Positions 21,129 to 30,100 of a stretch of DNA of 64,000 bases are shown here, piece by piece; position 1 is the first letter of the stretch; each line of letters begins with the position of its first letter. The notes under the pieces were generated by a model. It saw only the letters and a list, made by a program, of their open reading frames with translations, searched no databases and was not told where the DNA came from. Made by a program: the position numbers and the translations under genes. The stretch is from Haliotis asinina (taxonomy: Eukaryota; Mollusca; Gastropoda; Lepetellida; Haliotidae), in the NCBI RefSeq assembly GCF_037392515.1, contig NC_090283.1, forward strand, positions 15,375,501 to 15,439,500. Reading direction: 5' to 3'.

Positions 21129-24100
21129 CTGAAATGCAAAGATGTCCTTATTAACTATACATTTAAACCTGCACTAGTCTCAACTGAAACGCAAAGTTGT
21201 CCTTATTAACTATACATTTAAACCTGCACTAGTCTCAACTGAAATGCAAAGATGTCCTTATTAACTATACATTTAAACCTGCACTAGTCTCAACTGAAAC
21301 GCAAAGTTGTCCTTATTAACTATACATTTAAACCTGCACTAGTCACAACTGAAATGCAAAGATGTCCTTATTAACTACACATTTAAACCTGCACTAGTCT
21401 CAACTGAAATGCAAAGATGTCCTTATTAACTATACATTTAAACCTGCACTAGTCTCAACTGAAACGCAAAGTTGTCCTTATTAACTATACATTTAAACCT
21501 GCACTAGTCTCAACTGAAACGCAAAGTTGTCCTTATTAACTATACATTTAAACCTGCACTAGTCTCAACTGAAATGCAAAGATGTCCTTATTAACTATAC
21601 ATTTAAACCTGCACTAGTCGCAACTGAAACGCAAAGATGTCCTTATTAACTATACATTTAAACATGCATTCATCCCAAATGAGATGTGAAGTTGTCCTTA
21701 TTCCCTATATCTTTAAATCTTTAAACCAGCACTGGTGACAACTGAAAAGTAAAGTTGTCCTTAAGCGGGAACATAACATATCAACCAAGTCAGCATGCCT
21801 GACCATCCTGTCCCGTTAGTCGCCTCTTATAATAAGCATGGGTTACTGAAGATCAATTCTAACCCGGATCTTCACAGTTATTAATTTGCTAACCGGTGGT
21901 AGTGGTCCCATCAGGTGCCCGGATGACGGTACCAGGCTGGTAGACGGTCTGCCCCAGTGCTCCATTGTACACGACGTGTGAGGTCTGACCAGGCACTCCA
22001 CTGTATAATACCTGACCAGGGTAAGCATAGCTGGAGTTGGTGGCTATCGTGGGGTAGGGGGGTGGGTTATCCACGCTCCTCTGTCCCATCACACGGGCTT
22101 CCTCGAGAGCAATCTGCCACGCCCTGGGGGAAAAGAAGGATAACAGTAAACTCTTGGATTCAACAGACAGAACAACTGATGGGACTGGGTTAAAGATGGT
22201 GCTGGTTATCATTCACAATCATTCAGAGATGCCAACATCAAAGTGTGTTGCAAATAATAGTTTAAAGCATCAAGATTAGGAGTTTGACCATATCATAAGT
22301 AGTCAACTCTATACTTAAAATCAACGATGGATTCTCAGAAAGATAATATGACACTCATCAAGAATGAAGGCTTAATTTCACAATCCTCAGATTTCCATGT
22401 TCTTACTTGCAATGATTCCAGTTCAAATATGTCATTAAATCTCATGAATGGACGGATTATGAGGCCTGAAAATCCATTTTATCGACAAAAATATATGTTT
22501 TTTTCTTCTATATATCAGAATTTTAATGAGTTTTCTCCAAATTTTGTAGAATTCTTAGTGCAATTGTATCATCATTCATTTGTTTCTTTATCTGACAAAG
22601 AAAATAATAAGAACAAAAAACTTAAACTAGATTAGTCTCTCGATAGCCCAATGGCAATCACTGATGCAAGCAAGATTGATCGACTTACCACTATTTGATC
22701 AACTGCTAGTTCTAGCAGTATTATAGTACACATATCTTGCCGGGATGATTAACAGTATTAGAGTATACTTATCTTGCCGGGATGATTAACAGTATTATAA
22801 TATACGTATCTTGCCGGGATGATTAACAGTATTATAATATACATATCTTGCCGGGATGATTAACAGTATTATAGTATACTTATCTTGCCGGGATGATTAA
22901 CAGTATTATAATATATGTATCTTCCCGGGATGATTTACAGTATTATAGTATACTTATCTTGCCGGGATGATTAACAGTATTATAATATACATATCTTGCC
23001 GGGATGATTAACAGTATTATAATATACGTATCTTGCCGGGATGATTAACAGTATTATAATATACGTATTTTGCCGGGATGATTAACAGTATTATAATATA
23101 CGTATCTTGCCGGGATGATTAACAGTATTATAGTATACGTATCTTGCCGGGATGATTAACAGTATTATAGTATACTTATCTTGCCGGGATGATTAACAGT
23201 ATTATAATATACGTATCTTGCCGGGATGATTAACAGTATTATAGTATACTTATCTTGCCGGGATGATTAACAGTATTATAACATACGTATCTTGCCGGGA
23301 TGATTAACAGTATTATAATATACGCATCTTGCCGGGATGATTAACAGTATTACAATATACATATCTTGCCGGGATGATTAACAGTATTATAGTATACTTA
23401 TCTTGCCGGGATGATGAACAGTATTACAATATACATATCTTGCCGGGATGATTAACAGTATTATAGTATACTTATCTTGCCGGGATGATTAACAGTATTA
23501 TAATATACGTATCTTGCCGGGATGATTAACAGTATTATAGTATACTTATCTTGCCGGGATGATTAACAGTATTATAATATACATATCTTGCCGGGATGAT
23601 TAACAGTATTATAGTATACTTATCTTGCCGGGATGATTAACAGTATTATAATATACATATCTTGCCGGGATGATTAACAGTATTATAGTATACATATCTT
23701 GCCGGGATGATTAACAGTATTACAGTATACTTATCTTGCCGGGATGATTAACAGTATTATAATATACGCATCTTGCCGGGATGATTAACAGTATTATAGT
23801 ATACTTATCTTGCCGGGATGATTAACAGTACTATAATATACGTATCTTGCCGGGATGATTAACAGTATTATAATATACATATCTTGCCGGGATGATTAAC
23901 AGTATTACAATATACATATCTTGCCGGGATGATTAACAGTATTATAATATACGTATCTTGCCGGGATGATTAACAGTATTATAATATACATATCTTGCCG
24001 GGATGATTAACAGTATTATAGTATACTTATCTTGCCGGGATGATTAACAGTATTATAATATACGTATCTTGCCGGGATGATTAACAGTATTATAGTATAC

Positions 24101-27100
24101 TTATCTTGCCGGGATGATTAACAGTATTATAATATACGTATCTTGCCGGGATGATTAACAGTATTATAATATACGCATCTTGCCGGGATGATAAGCAGTA
24201 TTACAATATACATATCTTGCCGGGATGATTAACAGTATTATAGTATACTTATCTTGCCGGGATGATTAACAGTATTATAATATACATATCTTGCCGGGAT
24301 GATTAACAGTATTATAATATACGCATCTTGCCGGGATGATAAGCAGTATTACAATATACATATCTTGCCGGGATGATTAACAGTATTATAGTATACTTAT
24401 CTTGCCGGGATGATTAACAGTATTATAGTATACTTATCTTGCCGGGATGATTAACAGTATTATAATATACATATCTTGCCGGGATGATTAACAGTATTAT
24501 AATATACATATCTTGCCGGGATGATTAACAGTATTATAATATACGTATCTTGCCGGGATGATTAACAGTATTATAATATACGTATCTTGCCGGGATGATT
24601 AACAGTATTATAGTATACTTACCTTGCCGGGATGATTAACTGGATTATAATATACGTATCTTGCCGGGATGATTAACAGTATTACAATATACGTATCTTG
24701 CCGGGATGATTAACAGTATTATAATATACGTATCTTGCCGGGATGATTAACAGTATTATAGTATACTTATCTTGCCGGGATGATTAACAGTATTATAATA
24801 TACATATCTTGCCGGGATGATTAACAGTATTATAGTATACTTATCTTGCCGGGATGATTAACAGTATTATAGTATACTTATCTTGCCGGGATGATTAACA
24901 GTATTACAATATACATATCTTGCCGGGATGATTAACAGTATTATAATATACGTATCTTGCCGGGATGATTAACAGTATTATAATATACATATCTTGCCGG
25001 GATGATTAACAGTATTATAGTATACTTATCTTGCCAGGATGATTAACAGTATTATAATATACATATCTTGCCGGGATGATTAACAGTATTATAATATACA
25101 TATCTTGCCGGGATGATTAACAGTATTATAGTATACTTATCTTGCCGGGATGATTAACAGTATTATAATATACGTATCTTGCCGGGATGATTAACAGTAT
25201 TACAGTATACTTACCTTGCCGGGATGATTAACAGTATTATAATATACGTATCTTGCCGGGATGATTAACAGTATTACAATATACATATCTTGCCGGGATG
25301 ATTAACAGTATTATAATATACGTATCTTGCCGGGATGATTAACAGTATTATAGTATACTTATCTTGCCGGGATGATTAACAGTATTATAATATACGCATC
25401 TTGCCGGGATGATTAACAGTATTATAATATACGTATGTTGCCGGGATGATTAACAGTATTACAATATACATATCTTGCCGGGATGATTAACAGTATTATA
25501 ATATACGTATCTTGCCGGGATGATTAACAGTATTATAGTATACTTATCTTGCCGGGATGATTAACAGTATTATAATATACGTATCTTGCCGGGATGATTA
25601 ACAGTATTATAATATACATATCTTGCCGGGATGATTAACAGTATTATAATATACGTATCTTGCCGGGATGATTAACAGTATTATAATATACGTATCTTGC
25701 CAGGATGATTAACAGTATTATAGTATACTTATCTTGTCGGGATGATTAACAGTATTATAATATACGTATCTTGCCGGGATGATTAACAGTATTATAATAT
25801 ACATATCTTGCCGGGATGATTAACAGTATTACAATATACATATCTTGCCGGGATGATTAACAGTATTATAATATACGTATCTTGCCGGGATGATTAACAG
25901 TATTATAGTATACTTTTCTTGCCGGGATGATTAACAGTATTATAATGTACGTATCTTGCCGGGATGATTAACAGTATTATAATATACGTATCTTGCCGGG
26001 ATGATTAACAGTATTATTTTACCCAGAAAATGTAAATCATGATAAAAGTATGACTACATACAGCTGATACTCATACTTTTTCTGTAACAGAACTTGTTTA
26101 ATCACACCTCCCTAGAATGTCATTCTACTCACATCCCTTTTCCTCTTTTTCTAGGGAAGCAACAGTATGCCATGCCCCGGTTTCGTATCTACCACGACAC
26201 GCGGCACGCAGCTCTCGGTTTGGTATCTGCTGCGGCACACAGCTCTCGGTTTGGTATCTACCGCGGCATGCAGCTCTCGGTTTGGTACAATTTGGTTCAT
26301 TAACAATAAAATTTGATTGGATAAACATTTCTGTGGAAGGGCACTGTTGGTCTGGTTTTGAGAAAAAATAGTATCTGGGAATTGGGAACCAAATTAAAGT
26401 GCCGAAAGTAATGTGCATAAGGTGAGTAAGTATATTTTCGGTATGACAAATGAATGTACTGTATTTTAAAAGTGAATTTCGGTGTACATAACCCCCCACC
26501 CCCAACCCCTCCAAATACTGTGGTACACTATTTCAGCTCGTCTTTTTCGTTTAATTAATCAGTTCAAACTGTTTCAGCAAATACATTGGCAAATCAAAGA
26601 ACTATATCAGCGGAAGTGAATGGGACGTTTCACAGTTTTTTGTGTGATTACATGAAAACAATGAATGTTTCTTAGGTCTGCAGTGATGTAAGTTGGTCCA
26701 TCATTTCATATGGCTTAATTATTCACATCACATAAATTAAAATATGGCGTGTCAGTTTATTAGCAGAAATTATCAGCACAGCAAAATTTGTCCTGTAACA
26801 AGTGCCACGCGTAATCAAAAGTTTTTGAAAAAAATGTTGTTAATTAACAATGGCGAACATTATATGGCTACTACACATCAAATTATTTATTGAAGCATTG
26901 CTTTTTAACATTTTCAAAACAGTTTCCTAGTTACTACTCGAAAGCTGCACCAGTATGGCTCAGCTAAAACAGGAGTCATCAAAGACAAACACAAAATTTG
27001 CTATTGAATTTAATTTTAAACATTCAAATATATTCCGAATTGAAAACTAAACCAAACACCAAATTTGATTACATTTTGTAAAGAAATGGCTGACTAAAGG

Positions 27101-30100
27101 CTAAAGTTTATCTTCTAATATGGCTGAGAATTTAGCATTGAGGGACAGCAGGCACAAGAAGCTGATATAGAGAATGATAGGGAATGAGAGTTTTATGCTC
27201 TTCTAGCAATGTTCCAGCAATATCAGGTCAGGGTTGTAAAGGCTAAAGTCATTAGTTGTCAATTTTATGCAAAAATGCTCATTAAGTTCCTTTATTGACA
27301 AATTCATGTTTTCATTTATTATCACAAAATAGGTTAAATTCAAAATATTTCATTTCCAAATTCATATTTCCAAATAATAACAGTGATCAAGCCACTACCT
27401 GCATAATCATAACAAAAGCACATGGCAATGTTTATAAACAGTAGGTCAGGTGACCTAATTTGCAAGTCAGTCTGCCCCTGGTGGCTACCTGAGTGCATAT
27501 CACCTTGCAGTCAAGAAGGTCACACCATTTTGAAAAGGTTACCAAGTCCATGTGGCTACACAAGATGTGAGTAAAATTTTGTCATATGTCCTATTTAATT
27601 GCGTTCAAGAATGTTTAATGTAATGAATATTTGCCATTATTGTCTTAGAAATGTTTCTGGTGTGAAATATGTCATTTGAAGGGAAATTTACTGTAAATTT
27701 GTATGTTATTGTTATTTTCATGACTAAGCCTAAATGAAATGTGTAAAATGGTTTTGAAACGTTGTTTAAAGCCCTAAATAAGTAAAATTATGTTAAATAA
27801 GGTTTGTTAACATTTGCATATGAATTTTGATATTTTTTATATGATCTGTAGTACAGAGGTTCTTTTTGAATTGTTCAATGCTATACTGTTATTGTAAACA
27901 ACTGTACAACGATGAAACGAAAATGATTAAAATCTGTGGCGCGAGTTTCAAGTCTTGTGTTCTTGCTGCTACAAGGGTACTCAAGAAATTGGCTTCATTC
28001 AGTGGATCAATCCCAATGAGTAGTGCTGGGAATCAGAAACCAAATCCACTATTGATTAACACAGGACTTGTGGCAAACAATTATCAGTTACTGAGGATAT
28101 TATATCAGTGCCCACCACACGAGCCTAAATGTTGGTATTTCCCGAGTAAGAGCAAGGGATGTACCATTACGCAGGCCCGAGTGTTGTAAACATAGTATGA
28201 TATGGGTCCGGATTTAATATTCTGTTTGCTACCGAAGTCGTCAAATTGAGGAAAATAGACCCAAATCTACTTTCCAGTAAATTCCACTCGCCATCGACTC
28301 ATGTAGAACACAGTATCATAGAAGAAACATGATATGGGCACGAATTAAATATTCTGTTTGCTACTGAAGACGTCACATTGAGGAAAACAGACACAAATCT
28401 ACTTTCCACCCACCGTCGCCTCATGTAGAACACAGCATCATAGAAGAGATGTGACGTCATAGCATTGTTCATGACGTCACGTCACCATGACAACGTGATA
28501 TTTTGCCTATGGGCATCATGGGAAAAATATAAACCATGATGTTTTCACCCTTAAATCAGGGGAAAAACACTTAAAATGGTGATTATGAAAAAAAATGATT
28601 AAAAAACATTTTTTTTCATAATCACCATTTTAAGTGTTTTTCCCCTGATTTTCTCTAATTAACAGGCTGTCATAACTAATACGGTCGTGCAATGAAACTG
28701 TAAATAAACGAAAACAATAAGTTAAAAGTTTACAATGCACATGGCTCTTTGCTGTTAAGACCGTGTTTGTTTGTGTATATTCATCAAATTTAATCGTTAG
28801 TTTACTTCATTCAAGAGTGTTACACTAAAACACCAAAATTCCTATTGATCAGTTTTTACACTCGATAATTATTTTTAATCATTCTTTGTTTGATTTTTTA
28901 TTATTTTCAATGACGAGAACACCTAGAGTGACGAGTGAAGATTCAAATCATTAAGCTACTTCACCACCCTAGATCTGAAGTAAATCAAGACACGTACTTC
29001 ATGTCGTCGGAACTCTCTGCACACAGTCTAAGCTCATCACCGTTCATGTCGAGTGCAAACAGGCATCCCTTGGACAGTCCTTCCGGGGGAGTCACATTGT
29101 TGCACTGAAACATATAAATACTTTCTGAGAAGACAGTTGATGCAAAAAAACACAGAAAGCCTTCAGCGAAACCATGGGACCAAAATAAAATGCTGGTTTA
29201 GACGGGGTGCCGGATTATTCAGTGACAATCATTTTCCAACATGGCTGCCATAATTTACTAACCGACATGTCTCTTACTTGAAAACAGTTAATGCAATCCC
29301 CTAGTGTTTATAAAGCATAGCTGAAGTAATCCTACAAGCATTTGTTTCACAAGGCAATCACTACTTCCTGATTATCAACCATGCTGAGAGCTGTGTGCAC
29401 CACGCTGTGTATTGCATCAGGGACCTTGATTGGACTGCTCGTACTAATGCTGGCTTAGAGTGATTGATTCTATAGGCAATCACTATTTCTGGATCATCAA
29501 GCATGCCTTGCCAAAAAGATTAATTACTGTATTGGGATTACAGGACCTTATTGGATTGTCAGTACCCATGCCAGTTAAACAGTGTTAATTACAGCTAAAA
29601 TTGCTTGTTGGGACCGGAAAGTTGTGCGGAGAGGTGCCAGATTTGACAATGTTTTAATGATTATTACATAGTTGTAAAATAGTGTGATCAAATTTTTATC
29701 TGGTTTTGAAAGTGTCCTGGACTAGACCGATGCCAGAGTTGGCAGGTTTCACTGTAGTTCTACCTAACTTTGATGTACTGAATCTAAGCTTGTCTAGTAG
29801 TAAAGCTTCGTCTTTGTGAATTCCTCACTTTGCCATCCTTTTACAGATGTGTTGAACCTCAGGCATCCTCGATATCTCAAAGGTAAACCTTCCGATAAAT
29901 TGCCACTATACCCTAAATGCATCTATGGCTTAGCTCGATGAATTTATTACCTCCCTTGATGGGCTTCTTATGCAATCAGGTGTGTACACTGGGAAGTTGA
30001 GCATACCAGTCACAACTCCCTTTCATTTGATAATTATTTGCACTTGGCAACAAAAATCATGCAGATTGTCCCTGAAAAAGGTAGAATAAGTTCTTGCATA

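Noticed and set aside
22712..26018. Regular short repeats reminiscent of a CRISPR array
   Set aside because: Units are contiguous with no unique spacers, the period is 37 including the variable part, and the setting is an intron of a eukaryotic gene.
27866..28189. 107-codon plus-strand frame in evectin intron 3
   Set aside because: No domain or neighbouring exons; AT-rich intron sequence can hold such a frame by chance.
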